Shown: in pieces, positions 17,137 through 26,111 of the stretch
Layout of the letters: every line of letters begins with the position of its first letter
How positions within the stretch are numbered: position 1 is the first letter of the stretch
The notes under the pieces: model-generated
Seen by the model: the letters and a program-made list of their open reading frames with translations, nothing else
Database searches by the model: none
What the model was told of the DNA's origin: nothing
Program-made: the position numbers and the translations under genes
Origin: JBDTSW01 sp051004675
GTDB taxonomy: Bacteria; Actinomycetota; Thermoleophilia; Solirubrobacterales; 70-9
Assembly (NCBI GenBank): GCA_051004675.1
Contig: JBPCKC010000019.1
Span: 1 to 52,387 of the forward strand
Direction: 5' to 3'
Length of the DNA: 52,387 bases

Positions 17137-17934
17137 ATGGCATTCGAGGAGCTGAAGGCGAAGCAGAGCGTGATGTGGGGCAGTGGGCCCTACCAGGGGG
17201 TCAGCGACCACCTTGCGATCGCCCACGATCACCTGATGCGCACGGTCGCGCCGCAGGAGGGCGAGAGGTGGCTGGACGTCGCCACCGGAACGGGCGAGAT
17301 TGCCATTCGAGCCGCCAAGGGCGGTGCGGACGTCACCGGGCTCGACCTCGCCCCGGACCTGCTGGAGACCGCTCGCTCGCGCGCGGACGACGCCGGTGCC
17401 GAGGTCTCCTTCGAGCAGGGCGACGCGGAGAACCTCCCGTACGAGGACGGGAGCTTCGACACCGTCACGTCGTCCTTCGGGGTCATGTTCGCCCCCGATC
17501 ACGCTGCCGCGGGCGCCGAGCTGGGCCGAGTCTGCAAGCCCGGCGGACGGCTCGGCCTTCTCACCTGGCACCCGACCGACGGCGTCGCGGACTTCTTCAA
17601 GATCATGGCGCCGTACCAGCCGCCCCCGCCCGAGGGCGTCGGCAGCCCGTTCACGTGGGGCGATCACGCACACCTCGAGGAGATCCTGGGCGACTCCTTC
17701 GAGCTGAGCTTCGAGGACGGCGACTGCCCGCAGGACGGCCCCTCCGCGGAGGCCGTGTGGGAGCTGTTTTCCACCGAGTACGGGCCGACCCACACGCTCG
17801 CCAAATCGCTCGACGATGAGAAGCGGGAGGCGCTCAAAAACGATTGGGTTGCGTACTTCGAGCAGTTCCCGGCCGAGGGCGGCGGCGTCAGCCAGCCGCG
17901 GCCCTACGTGCTGGTGCTCGGCACGCGACGCTGA
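17137..17934 (+). CDS. Class I SAM-dependent methyltransferase
   Basis: A 265-residue methyltransferase of the UbiE/Methyltransf_11 type. ATG at 17137 is preceded by a strong AAGGAGG (17121-17127). Motif I is WLDVATGTGEIAIRAA, the acidic residue ending strand 2 is in VTGLDLAPDLLETAR, and QGDAENLPYEDGSFDTVTSSFGVMFAP covers the usual motif II/post-I region. The substrate is unknown; it is monocistronic between a hairpin and the convergent parA gene. Confidence 0.9.
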   Translation: MAFEELKAKQSVMWGSGPYQGVSDHLAIAHDHLMRTVAPQEGERWLDVATGTGEIAIRAAKGGADVTGLDLAPDLLETARSRADDAGAEVSFEQGDAENLPYEDGSFDTVTSSFGVMFAPDHAAAGAELGRVCKPGGRLGLLTWHPTDGVADFFKIMAPYQPPPPEGVGSPFTWGDHAHLEEILGDSFELSFEDGDCPQDGPSAEAVWELFSTEYGPTHTLAKSLDDEKREALKNDWVAYFEQFPAEGGGVSQPRPYVLVLGTRR

Positions 17935-17950
17935 ACCGGCACCCGGTCGG

Positions 17951-18754
17951 TCAGCCCCTGGCGCCGGCCGGGACGAGCTCGGCACTCAGTTCGTCGAGCG
18001 GCTCGAGCAGTTCGGGGCGCCCCAGGCGCCTCAGGATCTCGCCGGCGAGCGAGAGGTAGTCCGAGCCGCGGTCGGGGCGGTAGTCGAGGATCGGGATTGC
18101 GCGCTCGGCCGACTCGGCGTAGGCGATCGACTGGCGAATCACGCTGCGGAACATCTTGTCGCCGAAGCGCTCGTTGAGCGCCTCAAGGGTGTGCTTCGCG
18201 TGCTTGGTCCGCATGTTCGCGATGTTGAGGCACACGCCGAGCAGCTCGAGGTCGGGGTTAAGCGACTCCTTCGCGAGGTCAACTACCTCCATTGCCTGCT
18301 CCATCCCCTGCAGCGAGAAGTACTGCGCCTCGGTGGTGAGGATCGCGTGAGTCGCGCAGACGAGTCCGTTCACCGTCAGTAGCCCGAGCGTCGGCGGGCA
18401 GTCGATCAGGATCAGCTCCTTCTGGCGCTTCAGATCCATGAGGGCCCGGCGCAGGGTTACCTCGCGGCCGATCTTGCCCGCCAGCGCCAACTCGGCCTCG
18501 GAGAGCGCGAGGTTCGCCGGGATGACCGAGCCGTGCACCGCGTCGACCGCCCGCGCCTGTCCCTGGAGGACGTCGCCGAGCGTGGGGGACGCGTCGTGCG
18601 GGGTGTCGAAGTAGTCGGAGAGGTTCCCCTGTGGGTCCGCGTCGATCGCGAGCACGTCGATGCCGAGCCGCTCGAACACGTCCGCGAGCGAGCGCACCAT
18701 CGTCGTCTTCCCGGTCCCCCCCTTCTGGGAGAGCACTGCGATCGTCGTGGACAT
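17951..18754 (-). CDS. parA: ParA/Soj-family ATPase
   Basis: Deviant Walker A ATPase of the ParA/MinD superfamily. The start ATG at 18754 gives MSTTIAVLSQKGGTGKTTMVRSLADV, the deviant P-loop with its signature Lys; the DADPQGNLSDYF and LILIDCPPTLGLLTVNGL motifs follow. ParA proteins move DNA or protein cargo on nucleoid DNA. No parB gene lies beside it and it is divergent from gltB, so this may be an orphan ParA for a non-chromosomal cargo or plasmid-derived; the main chromosomal parAB usually sits near the origin. Confidence 0.9.
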   Translation of the reverse strand: MSTTIAVLSQKGGTGKTTMVRSLADVFERLGIDVLAIDADPQGNLSDYFDTPHDASPTLGDVLQGQARAVDAVHGSVIPANLALSEAELALAGKIGREVTLRRALMDLKRQKELILIDCPPTLGLLTVNGLVCATHAILTTEAQYFSLQGMEQAMEVVDLAKESLNPDLELLGVCLNIANMRTKHAKHTLEALNERFGDKMFRSVIRQSIAYAESAERAIPILDYRPDRGSDYLSLAGEILRRLGRPELLEPLDELSAELVPAGARG

Positions 18755-18797
18755 GCGGCGACTCTATCGCCGGGGACAGGTTGCCCGATAACAGGCG

Positions 18798-18803
18798 TAT
18801 ACT
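18798..18803 (+). promoter_or_regulatory. Possible gltB -10 element
   Basis: TATACT in the 108-bp divergent gap between parA and gltB, one base from the sigma-70 -10 consensus and 60 bp before the gltB TTG. No good -35 box is found at 16-18 bp, so this is tentative. Confidence 0.25.
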
Positions 18804-18862
18804 CGCCGCTCCCTGTCCGTCGCGCGCCCGCTCGAAGAAGGCGCGGAACCGGAGGTAGCAAC

Positions 18863-21800
18863 TTGCCCCACCGTTTCTCGCCCGAGCTCCCCTGGCGACC
18901 TCTCGTGTCTCCTCCCTCCGTGGAGGACAAGGACGCGTGCGCTATCTACGCGTCCGTACGCAAGGACGCGACCCCCAGCCACGCCCCGGTGGCGCTCGCG
19001 CTGGAGAACCTCCAAAAGATGCTCCACAGGGCAGGGAACGTGGACGGCGAGGGTGACGGATGCGGTGTGCTGGTGGACATCCCGCGCAAGATCTGGGCGG
19101 AGGAGGTCCGGGCTGGTGGGCACAACCCCTCGCTGGTCCTCGACGATGGGTTCTGCGTGGCTCATATCTTCGTCGAGCGCTCGCAGGACCTCGAGCGACT
19201 CCAGCACGACGCGCGTCAGGTCCTCACGGCCGGCGGCTTTCGCATCCTGGCCGAGCGCGTCGGGCAGGTGGACTCGCAGGCGCTCGGCGCCACGGCGCGC
19301 GAGGAGGAACCCCACTTCTGGCAGATCGGTGGCCTCGTCGCCGACTCCGCGCGCTCGGAGCGCGTGTTCGACCTGATGATCGAGCTCGAGCGCGAGCTGG
19401 GCTTCCACATCCCCTCGTTCAGCTCGGCCACCTGCGTTTACAAGGTGATGGGCGCGCCCAAAGTGCTGGGCGAGTACTACCCGGACCTACGCGACGAGCG
19501 CTTCGAGACGATCGGCTGCTTCGGGCACAACCGCTACTCAACCAACACGTGGCCCTCGTTCAAGCGCGTGCAGCCGTTCTCGGTGCTGGGGCACAACGGC
19601 GAGATCAACACGATCGCGCAGCTTCGCCAGGAGGCTCAGATGCTCGGCGTCCCGATCGAGCCGGGCGCCTCCGACTCGCAGGACCTCAACCGGGTGATCG
19701 ACACGCTCATCCGCCGGGACGGGCTCTCGCTGGCCGAGGCCATGGAGATGGTCGTGCCGCCGATCGTCAACGAGATCCGCTCGCTCCCCGCCGATCTGCA
19801 CCCGTTCTACATGTACCTGCGTCAGGCCATGGGCCCGTTCGCGCAGGGCCCGGTGGCGCTGATCGCACGCCATCGCGACGAGTGCGTGTTCTCGGCCGAC
19901 GCGATGGGCCTGCGACCCCTCTGGAAGGTCGAGACTCCCGACGACTTCATCTTCTCCTCGGAGCCAGGGGTCGTGAGCGTTCACGACATGGTCTCCGAGC
20001 CGCTGCCGCTGGGCCCCGGCGAGAAGTTCCTGGTCACGATCGACGCCGGCAAGCGCACGTCCACGCTCCACGAGCACTCGGAGATGCAGCGCCTGGTGGC
20101 CAGGCGCTGGTCCGAGCGCGCCGGGGGGGACCCGGCCGAATGGGATCGGGCTCTCGCCACGGGCGGGCCGCTCGAGGGCAGCGAGATCCCCGGCTACACG
20201 GCGGCGGGCCCCGCTGAGCCCGTCAAGGTCTCCGACCGGGTCCTCGCGGGGTTCGGCTGGCAGCGCGACGACGTCAAGCTCTGCCAGCAGATGGCCTCGA
20301 ACGGCGCCGAGCCGATCGGGTCGCTCGGCTACGACGGGCCGTTGGCGGCGCTCTCGCCGGAGCGACAGAACCTGGCCGATTACTTCAAGGAGACGGTGGC
20401 GGTCGTCACCAACCCCGCGATCGACCGCGAGCGCGAGATCGAGCACTTCTCGACCCGGGCCGTCTTCGGTCGCCGCCCCCGCGTCGACGACATCGCCACC
20501 GACACCGGCATCGTCGAGACCTCGTTCCCGGTGATCCTGGGAGGCCATCACGACCTTGCTCCGCTCTCGGACTCGACCTACCGGGAGATCGCGCGCAAGC
20601 ACCAGACCTACCTGCTCGAGGACCTGTGGGAGGAGTTCCGCGACCGCGCGGCGGCCCTGGACGTGGCCCTGCTCGAGTCCGAGACCACGCGCGGCGCGAT
20701 CGATCGACTGCGTCAGGAGGCCGTCAAGCGCGTGGCGGAGGGCGCCGAGCTCCTCGTCCTCACCGACCGGGTGGTGTACGACGGCGAGCGCCGGTACCTG
20801 GATTCCCACCTGGCCCTCTCGGCGGTCGACCAGGCGCTCAAGCAGTTCAAGGTCGGGCCGGGCGAGGAGAACCTGCGCCGGCGCTGCTCGATCGTCCTGC
20901 GCTCGGCGTCGGTCCGCAACGTCCATGACGTCGTGCTCGCACTCGGGATGGGGGCCAACGGCGTCTGCCCGTACGTGATGACCGAGGTCATCTGCGTGGA
21001 CGACTACGCGGAGGACGTCTCGAACCTCTGCGCCGCGCTTCGCAAGGGGGTCGAGAAGGTCATCTCGACGATCGGCATCCACGAGGTCCGCGGCTACGCG
21101 CGCCAGTTCTCGTCTATCGGCCTCCGCCCCGAGCTGGCCGAGATCTTCGGCACGCAGGCGTTCGCGGCGTCGGAGCGAGGCGGCGTGGGCTTCGACGGCT
21201 TGGATTCCGACTCCGACGCGCGCCACCGGATCCTGAAGGGCGACGAGGACTCGAAGCCCGCGAAGACGTTCCGCTTCTACCCCAAGGTCTACAAGGCTGC
21301 CGTCGCGGCCGCCAACGGCACCGCCTCCTACGAGGACTACTCGGAGAAGGTGCGCGAGCTGGAGGCGAAGAGCCCGATCTCGATGCGTCACGTGATCAAG
21401 CTGCGCTCGGATCGGGAGGCGATCGACGCCGCCGGCGTCGACCCGGGCGCCGGGCAGCACGACTACCCGATCGTGATCTCCTCGATGAGCTTCGGCTCGC
21501 AGTCCGAGCCCGCCTTCCGCGCCTACGCGGAGGCCGCGAAGGCGACGAACATCCTCTGCGTCAACGGCGAGGGCGGCGAGATCCAGGACATGTACGGCCG
21601 CTACCGCAAGTGGCGCGGCCAGCAGGTCGCCTCCGGTCGATTCGGCGTCTCGGCGGAGATGCTGAACGCCTCGTACGTCGCCGAGATCAAGATCGGCCAG
21701 GGCGCGAAGCCCGGCGAGGGGGGGCACCTGCCCGGCAAGAAGGTCTCCGAGAAGGTCGCTGCCGCTCGTAACGCCGCCCCGGGCACGGACCTGATCTCCC

Positions 21801-23503
21801 CCTCCAACAACCACGACCTGTACTCGATCGAGGACCTCGCCGAGCTGATCGACGAGCTCAAGACCGTCAACCCCGACCTCCGCGTGTCCGTGAAGGTCCC
21901 GGTCGTGCCCAACATCGGCACGATCGGGCTGGGCATCGCCAAGGCGGGAGCCGACATCATCACCCTCTCGGGGTTCGAGGGCGGGACGGGGGCCGCGCGC
22001 CAGCACGCCCTGCGCCACGTGGGCCTGCCCTCCGACATCGGCACGCGCCTGGTCCACCAGGCGCTGATGGAGGCGGGCATCCGAAACCGCGTGGAGATCT
22101 GGGCCGACGGCGGCTACCGCCACGCGCACGACATCGTGAAGCTGCTGTGCATGGGCGCCAACCGCGTGGGGTTCGGCACGCTCGCCATGGTCTCCCTGGG
22201 CTGCACGATCTGCCGCGGCTGCCAGCTCGACACCTGTCACGTCGGCATCGCCACCCAGATCGAGACCGTCGAGGCCGCCCAGGAGCACGGCCTCAAGAAG
22301 TTCACGCCCCAGGCCGTGGACACCGCGGCGGAGAACTGCGCCCGCTTCTTCACCTCGATGGGAGAGGAAGTCCGCGCGCTGGTGGCCGGGATGGGCTACG
22401 AGCGGGCCCAGGACCTCGTCGGGCGCTACGACCTGCTCGAGCAGGCCTCGCACGCCGAGGTGCTCGACCTGGGGCCGTTGATCACGCCGCTCGAGGAGTA
22501 CCTCGAGCTGGCGCCGGTGGACCTGCCGGTGGCCGAGGACGAGCTGGTCGCGGCCGAGAGCCGGGCCGAGGCCGGGCTCGTGCGGGCACGGCCGATCCGG
22601 ATGGCGCGCTCCGACGCGTCAGCTCAGATCGCCGCGCTCGCGGGCGATGTCTGCGGCGGGACGACCGTGCGCCAGGAGTTCCCCCGCGCGACCGACGCCA
22701 ACGACAGGGTTCTCGGAACCGAGCTGGCCGGGGCCCTCTCGCGTGCTCGGATCTATGACGGTGCGGCCGCGGGCAGCGAGGACGTCCTCGCTGAGCTCTC
22801 GTTCAACGGCGGCTCGGTCGCGGGCCAGGGCTTCGGCGCGTTCAACGCGTGGGGTCTGGTCGTCCGGGTCGAGGGCGGGGCGCAGGACGGCGTCGGCAAG
22901 GCGATGCTGGGCGGCACGGTCTCGATCATGAAGGGCCGCAACGAGGCCGGCCGGCGGGTCAACGGGTCGGTGGGAAAGTCGTTTGCCTACGGCGCCCAGC
23001 GCGGGCGCCTGTTCGTGCAGGGCTCGGCCGACTCGCGATTCTGCATCCGCCTCTCCGGAGCGGACGTCGTCCTGGGCGGGGAGCCGGCACAGCCGCTCGA
23101 CGACTCGAAGGGCTGCCTGGTGGATCGCGCCAACGCCAAGGGGTTCGCGTTCGAGTACATGACCTCCGGGCGCGCCGTCGTGCTCGGCGACCTCGGCCCG
23201 TGGGCCTGCGCGGGGATGACCGGCGGGCGGGTCTACGTGCGCGTAAACGAGGAGTGGAACCTCGACCGCGAGGCGATCGGACGGCGCCTCGGCGAGGGCG
23301 CGAAGGTGGCTGTGCGTGAGATCGACGCCGAGGGAACGCTCGACCTCGAGGACCTGCTGGGCCATTACGCGGGCGAACTCCGGGAGACCGACCAGCCCGA
23401 GGAGGCTGAGCGCGTCACGGCCCTGGCGGCCGCCGGGGCCGAGAACTTCCTGATGATCATCCCCGAGAGGGTCCAGGCCGACCCCAACATCTCGACGGAG
23501 TAG
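18863..23503 (+). CDS. gltB: Glutamate synthase large subunit
   Basis: Large (alpha) subunit of ferredoxin- or NADPH-dependent glutamate synthase, converting glutamine plus 2-oxoglutarate to two glutamates. I start it at TTG 18863, 7 nt after GGAGG; the frame extends upstream but into the divergent parA region. The Ntn-amidotransferase nucleophile is Cys26 (in KDACAIYASV), so about 25 residues would be removed. Further motifs: FGHNRYSTNTWPSF, LGHNGEINT, the FMN/synthase domain SMSFGSQSEPAF and GEGGEI, and the 3Fe-4S cysteines Cys1114-x5-Cys1120-x4-Cys1125 (CTICRGCQLDTC). A C-terminal GXGXG domain (NGGSVAGQGFGAFN) completes a 1546-residue protein. No gltD is present in the window. Confidence 0.96.
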   Translation: MPHRFSPELPWRPLVSPPSVEDKDACAIYASVRKDATPSHAPVALALENLQKMLHRAGNVDGEGDGCGVLVDIPRKIWAEEVRAGGHNPSLVLDDGFCVAHIFVERSQDLERLQHDARQVLTAGGFRILAERVGQVDSQALGATAREEEPHFWQIGGLVADSARSERVFDLMIELERELGFHIPSFSSATCVYKVMGAPKVLGEYYPDLRDERFETIGCFGHNRYSTNTWPSFKRVQPFSVLGHNGEINTIAQLRQEAQMLGVPIEPGASDSQDLNRVIDTLIRRDGLSLAEAMEMVVPPIVNEIRSLPADLHPFYMYLRQAMGPFAQGPVALIARHRDECVFSADAMGLRPLWKVETPDDFIFSSEPGVVSVHDMVSEPLPLGPGEKFLVTIDAGKRTSTLHEHSEMQRLVARRWSERAGGDPAEWDRALATGGPLEGSEIPGYTAAGPAEPVKVSDRVLAGFGWQRDDVKLCQQMASNGAEPIGSLGYDGPLAALSPERQNLADYFKETVAVVTNPAIDREREIEHFSTRAVFGRRPRVDDIATDTGIVETSFPVILGGHHDLAPLSDSTYREIARKHQTYLLEDLWEEFRDRAAALDVALLESETTRGAIDRLRQEAVKRVAEGAELLVLTDRVVYDGERRYLDSHLALSAVDQALKQFKVGPGEENLRRRCSIVLRSASVRNVHDVVLALGMGANGVCPYVMTEVICVDDYAEDVSNLCAALRKGVEKVISTIGIHEVRGYARQFSSIGLRPELAEIFGTQAFAASERGGVGFDGLDSDSDARHRILKGDEDSKPAKTFRFYPKVYKAAVAAANGTASYEDYSEKVRELEAKSPISMRHVIKLRSDREAIDAAGVDPGAGQHDYPIVISSMSFGSQSEPAFRAYAEAAKATNILCVNGEGGEIQDMYGRYRKWRGQQVASGRFGVSAEMLNASYVAEIKIGQGAKPGEGGHLPGKKVSEKVAAARNAAPGTDLISPSNNHDLYSIEDLAELIDELKTVNPDLRVSVKVPVVPNIGTIGLGIAKAGADIITLSGFEGGTGAARQHALRHVGLPSDIGTRLVHQALMEAGIRNRVEIWADGGYRHAHDIVKLLCMGANRVGFGTLAMVSLGCTICRGCQLDTCHVGIATQIETVEAAQEHGLKKFTPQAVDTAAENCARFFTSMGEEVRALVAGMGYERAQDLVGRYDLLEQASHAEVLDLGPLITPLEEYLELAPVDLPVAEDELVAAESRAEAGLVRARPIRMARSDASAQIAALAGDVCGGTTVRQEFPRATDANDRVLGTELAGALSRARIYDGAAAGSEDVLAELSFNGGSVAGQGFGAFNAWGLVVRVEGGAQDGVGKAMLGGTVSIMKGRNEAGRRVNGSVGKSFAYGAQRGRLFVQGSADSRFCIRLSGADVVLGGEPAQPLDDSKGCLVDRANAKGFAFEYMTSGRAVVLGDLGPWACAGMTGGRVYVRVNEEWNLDREAIGRRLGEGAKVAVREIDAEGTLDLEDLLGHYAGELRETDQPEEAERVTALAAAGAENFLMIIPERVQADPNISTE

Positions 23504-23515
23504 CTGCGGGGGCGG

Positions 23516-23965
23516 GTGGCCGGCGACTTCGACTCGAAGCTGCGACCCTGCCTCGAAGGCCTGCTGGGGGCCGACGAGACGCTGACTGGCGTCTGCGCCG
23601 CGTCACGCCAAAAAGGTCTCTTCAGCGGCGACGCCGTGGCGCTGGGCGTGACCAGCGGGCGGTTGCTGATTCAGCCCCTCGACCGCCGCGGCGACCCGGC
23701 CGGAGAGGCGCTCGCGCTCGCTCCGGGCGACATCGCCCAGGTGAAGGCGGAGGGCGCCGGGGGCGGATGGGCCGAGGTGGGCGCTGCGATCATGGACCGC
23801 CACGCCGTCAAGCTCATCCTCCAGACGACCGCGGGCGAGAAGCACAAGCTCATGCTCATGCGCGCCAAGGGCGCCGGTGTGATGGCGAAGCTGGGCGGGG
23901 GCGAGTCCCAGCGCCGGGGCGTGGAGGCCCTGGCCGGCTGGTTCTCCCGCGCCGAGGGGCCTTAG
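23516..23965 (+). CDS. Conserved hypothetical protein, PH-like fold suspected
   Basis: A 149-residue soluble protein starting with GTG 23516, 12 nt after gltB, possibly co-transcribed with it. The pattern of strands (GVTSGRLLIQPLDRRG, ALAPGDIAQVKAEGAG, HAVKLILQTTAGEKHKLMLMR) resembles bacterial PH-like domains, but this is a guess from texture. No catalytic motif or signal peptide is seen. Confidence 0.6.
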   Translation: MAGDFDSKLRPCLEGLLGADETLTGVCAASRQKGLFSGDAVALGVTSGRLLIQPLDRRGDPAGEALALAPGDIAQVKAEGAGGGWAEVGAAIMDRHAVKLILQTTAGEKHKLMLMRAKGAGVMAKLGGGESQRRGVEALAGWFSRAEGP

Positions 23966-24014
23966 TGGTCCAAGCCCTCGGCCGGCGGAGGCCTCCACGC
24001 CGCCCCCAGGGGCG

Positions 24015-24569
24015 CTAGGGAACGACGACGTACAGGCGGTAGCAGCCGATCTCGAGCTCGTCGCCGTCGGCGAGACGCGCCCACTCGACTCGCTCGCCGT
24101 TCACGAACAGCCCGTTGAGGCTGCGATCGTCGAGCGCGCGCAGGCCCTCGTCGTCGGTGCGGACGATCAGCGCGTGGCGACGGGAGACGGTTGGGTCGTC
24201 GAGGCGGACGTCGGCCGCCGCGCTTCGCCCGATGCGGGTCCATCCCATCTCCAGCCCGGCGACGACCTGCTCTGAATCGGCGTCGAACGCGAGGCAGGGT
24301 GTGTCGCCGGTGCGCAGGCCGGCGAGCCAGCGCGGCTGCGAGCTCGCCGGCGTGACGGCGGCGGCGTCGACCGTCGGCCGGGCGAAGAGCGAGCGGCGGC
24401 GGAAGCTGGTGCCCCCGCAGGCGGGGCACCGGGGAAGGTCCTCGAGCACGGCGGCCGCCGCCACCGCGTACCCGCACTCGGTGCATGCCAGCGAGCCGAC
24501 CGACGCGAAGCCAGGCACGTTCTCTCCGCTCTCATGGAGATCCGTGGGCTTATCGGTGAGCATGACCAT
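24015..24569 (-). CDS. Zinc-ribbon and FHA-domain protein
   Basis: The N-terminal part has a CxxC-x(17)-CxxC zinc ribbon (CTECGYA and CPACGG), and the C-terminal part a forkhead-associated domain with TRIGRSAAADVRLDDPTVSRRHA, DDRSLNGLFVNGERV and the end strand CYRLYVVV. FHA domains bind phosphothreonine peptides, which suggests a link to a Ser/Thr kinase not in this window. I choose ATG 24569 (MVMLTDKPTDLHE); ATG 24563 and a longer frame from 24626 are possible. Convergent with the gltB-side gene. Confidence 0.85.
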   Translation of the reverse strand: MVMLTDKPTDLHESGENVPGFASVGSLACTECGYAVAAAAVLEDLPRCPACGGTSFRRRSLFARPTVDAAAVTPASSQPRWLAGLRTGDTPCLAFDADSEQVVAGLEMGWTRIGRSAAADVRLDDPTVSRRHALIVRTDDEGLRALDDRSLNGLFVNGERVEWARLADGDELEIGCYRLYVVVP

Positions 24570-24688
24570 CGCCTGATACCCGGGCTCCAACGAGTGTAAC
24601 GACGCCTCTCGGGATGTCCAGGCCAATCCGCCCAGACGCTCGAAAGCCTCGGAAATTGGGGTCGCCGCGACAGGAATAGAATCGCGGC

Positions 24689-25195
24689 GTGGGCCCGGTC
24701 TTTGCCTCGATGCCGATCGACGTGCCGCGCGAGCGGGCGTTCGCTTTCGTGGCCGACCTGGCGAACCGCCCGGCGTTCATGGGTCGCTTCGCCTCCGACT
24801 TCCGCTTGATGCGCCTGGACCCGGCGGGCGTCGGCGCGTCGGCGCGGTTTCGGATCCGCGAGCGCGGCCTATGGGTCGAGACGGCCATCGAGGAGCTGGA
24901 CGAGCCGTATCGCATCATCGAGCGCGGGCGGGGCTCGCGCCTGGGCCGGATGCCCGTCCATACCGCCTGGGAGCTGACGGAGGCGGGGATCGGCTCCTGC
25001 GAGGTGAAGGTCGTGCACTGGACCGAGCCCTCCCACCCGCTCGACAGGCTCGCGGAGCTGGCCCCCGGCATGAGTCGCTACTACGGCCGGGCCCTGGAGG
25101 GCGCCCTGGCTTCGCTTCGTGACGTGCTCGAGGGTGGAACGACGCCCGAGCGGGTCGCCGTCGGCGGCGGCGATCGCGTTCCGGGCGCCGGATAG
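24689..25195 (+). CDS. SRPBCC-family protein
   Basis: A 168-residue protein with the START/SRPBCC (polyketide cyclase-like) pattern: an initial strand with ASMPIDVPRERAFAFVADLANRPAF, then ARFRIRERGLWVETAIEELDEPYRI, and a long C-terminal helix (MSRYYGRALEGALASLRDVLEG). Such folds bind hydrophobic ligands; the ligand is unknown. Start is GTG at 24689. The C-terminus after the helix is Gly/Val-rich and probably disordered. Confidence 0.75.
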   Translation: MGPVFASMPIDVPRERAFAFVADLANRPAFMGRFASDFRLMRLDPAGVGASARFRIRERGLWVETAIEELDEPYRIIERGRGSRLGRMPVHTAWELTEAGIGSCEVKVVHWTEPSHPLDRLAELAPGMSRYYGRALEGALASLRDVLEGGTTPERVAVGGGDRVPGAG

Positions 25196-25208
25196 ACTGC
25201 CGCGCCAG

Positions 25209-25745
25209 ATGGCCAGGCGCCTAACAGTTGCTTTCGCCGCACTGCTCGCGCTCGCCTTCCCGCTCGCCGGTTGCGGCGGTGAGGAGGAGGAGCTGGATGT
25301 CGCGGAGGGCGAGCCGATCGAGGCTGACGATGTGTCCTACAACGTCGTGATCTCGCGCTTTTTGAACCCCGACGACACCGCGGATGGGGCCTATCTCGAC
25401 GAGCAGCCCCCCCCGCCGCCCGAGCAGGAGTACTTCGGCGTCTTCATGCAGGTCGCGAACGAGGGCGAGGAGGAGACGGTGCTCCCGGACGAGCTCACCG
25501 TCACCGACACTTTGGAGAACGAGTACAAGCCGGTCGAGACCGAAAGCCCGTTCGCGCTTCCGCTGGGCACGATCCTGAGCCCCGGCGAGGAGTACCCGGA
25601 GGTGGACTCGGTTGCCTTCGACGGTCCTACCGGCGGCAGCATGATCCTGTTCCTGATCGAGGAGGCCTCCACGGAGAACCGCCCGCTGGAGCTGGAGATC
25701 GCGCTGCCGTCCGGCAAGACCGGGGTCGTCGAGCTCGATATTTGA
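25209..25745 (+). CDS. Lipoprotein with DUF4352-like domain
   Basis: ATG at 25209 gives a signal peptide ending in a lipobox (FPLAGCGG, lipidated Cys at residue 22), so it is anchored on the outer membrane face. The mature part has the immunoglobulin-like texture of telomeric-repeat-binding-factor-2/DUF4352 proteins (EYFGVFMQVANEGEEETVLPDELTVTDTLEN and a final strand pair). Very acidic. It overlaps the next gene at TTGA, so the two are probably co-translated. Confidence 0.75.
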   Translation: MARRLTVAFAALLALAFPLAGCGGEEEELDVAEGEPIEADDVSYNVVISRFLNPDDTADGAYLDEQPPPPPEQEYFGVFMQVANEGEEETVLPDELTVTDTLENEYKPVETESPFALPLGTILSPGEEYPEVDSVAFDGPTGGSMILFLIEEASTENRPLELEIALPSGKTGVVELDI

Positions 25746-26104
25746 CCGCCGCGGCCGACCGCAGTCTCGGGGAACGCGGCACCCAGGTGGTGCTGATCGC
25801 CGCCGCGCTCGCGGCCCTGGTGATCCTGGTCAACCTCTTCGGCGACCTTGTGGACATCGCGTGCCTGGCCGTGATCGCGCTCGCCACAGTTCTCACCGCG
25901 CCCGTTCGCAACCTTGTCGGCGGCGGCTGGTGGTCGCTGGTCGCCGTCGGGGCGCTGGCGTCGATCGCCGGCGCCGCCCTGGCGCAGCTCAGCGAGACCG
26001 TTGGCGGCCTGGTCGCGGTCGTTGGGGGCGTGCTCGTCGTGGTCGGCGCCACGATCGGCTTCCCGCTGCGCGAATACGAGGATGAGAAGGGCGAATCGCC
26101 GTGA
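25742..26104 (+). CDS. Small integral membrane protein
   Basis: A 120-residue protein starting with TTG 25742 inside the previous stop. Hydrophobic segments, probably four, cover most of it (VVLIAAALAALVILV, ACLAVIALATVL, WWSLVAVGALASIAGAAL, GLVAVVGGVLVVVGATIG), ending in a short acidic tail. No family recognised. Close coupling to the lipoprotein suggests a joint envelope role. Confidence 0.65.
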   Translation: MTAAADRSLGERGTQVVLIAAALAALVILVNLFGDLVDIACLAVIALATVLTAPVRNLVGGGWWSLVAVGALASIAGAALAQLSETVGGLVAVVGGVLVVVGATIGFPLREYEDEKGESP

Positions 26105-26111
26105 CCGTCGC

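Noticed and set aside
19538..22453. A 971-residue reverse ORF within gltB
   Set aside because: Antisense to a complete gltB and composed of Arg/Val/Leu/Asp-rich shadow sequence, typical of GC-rich codon bias.
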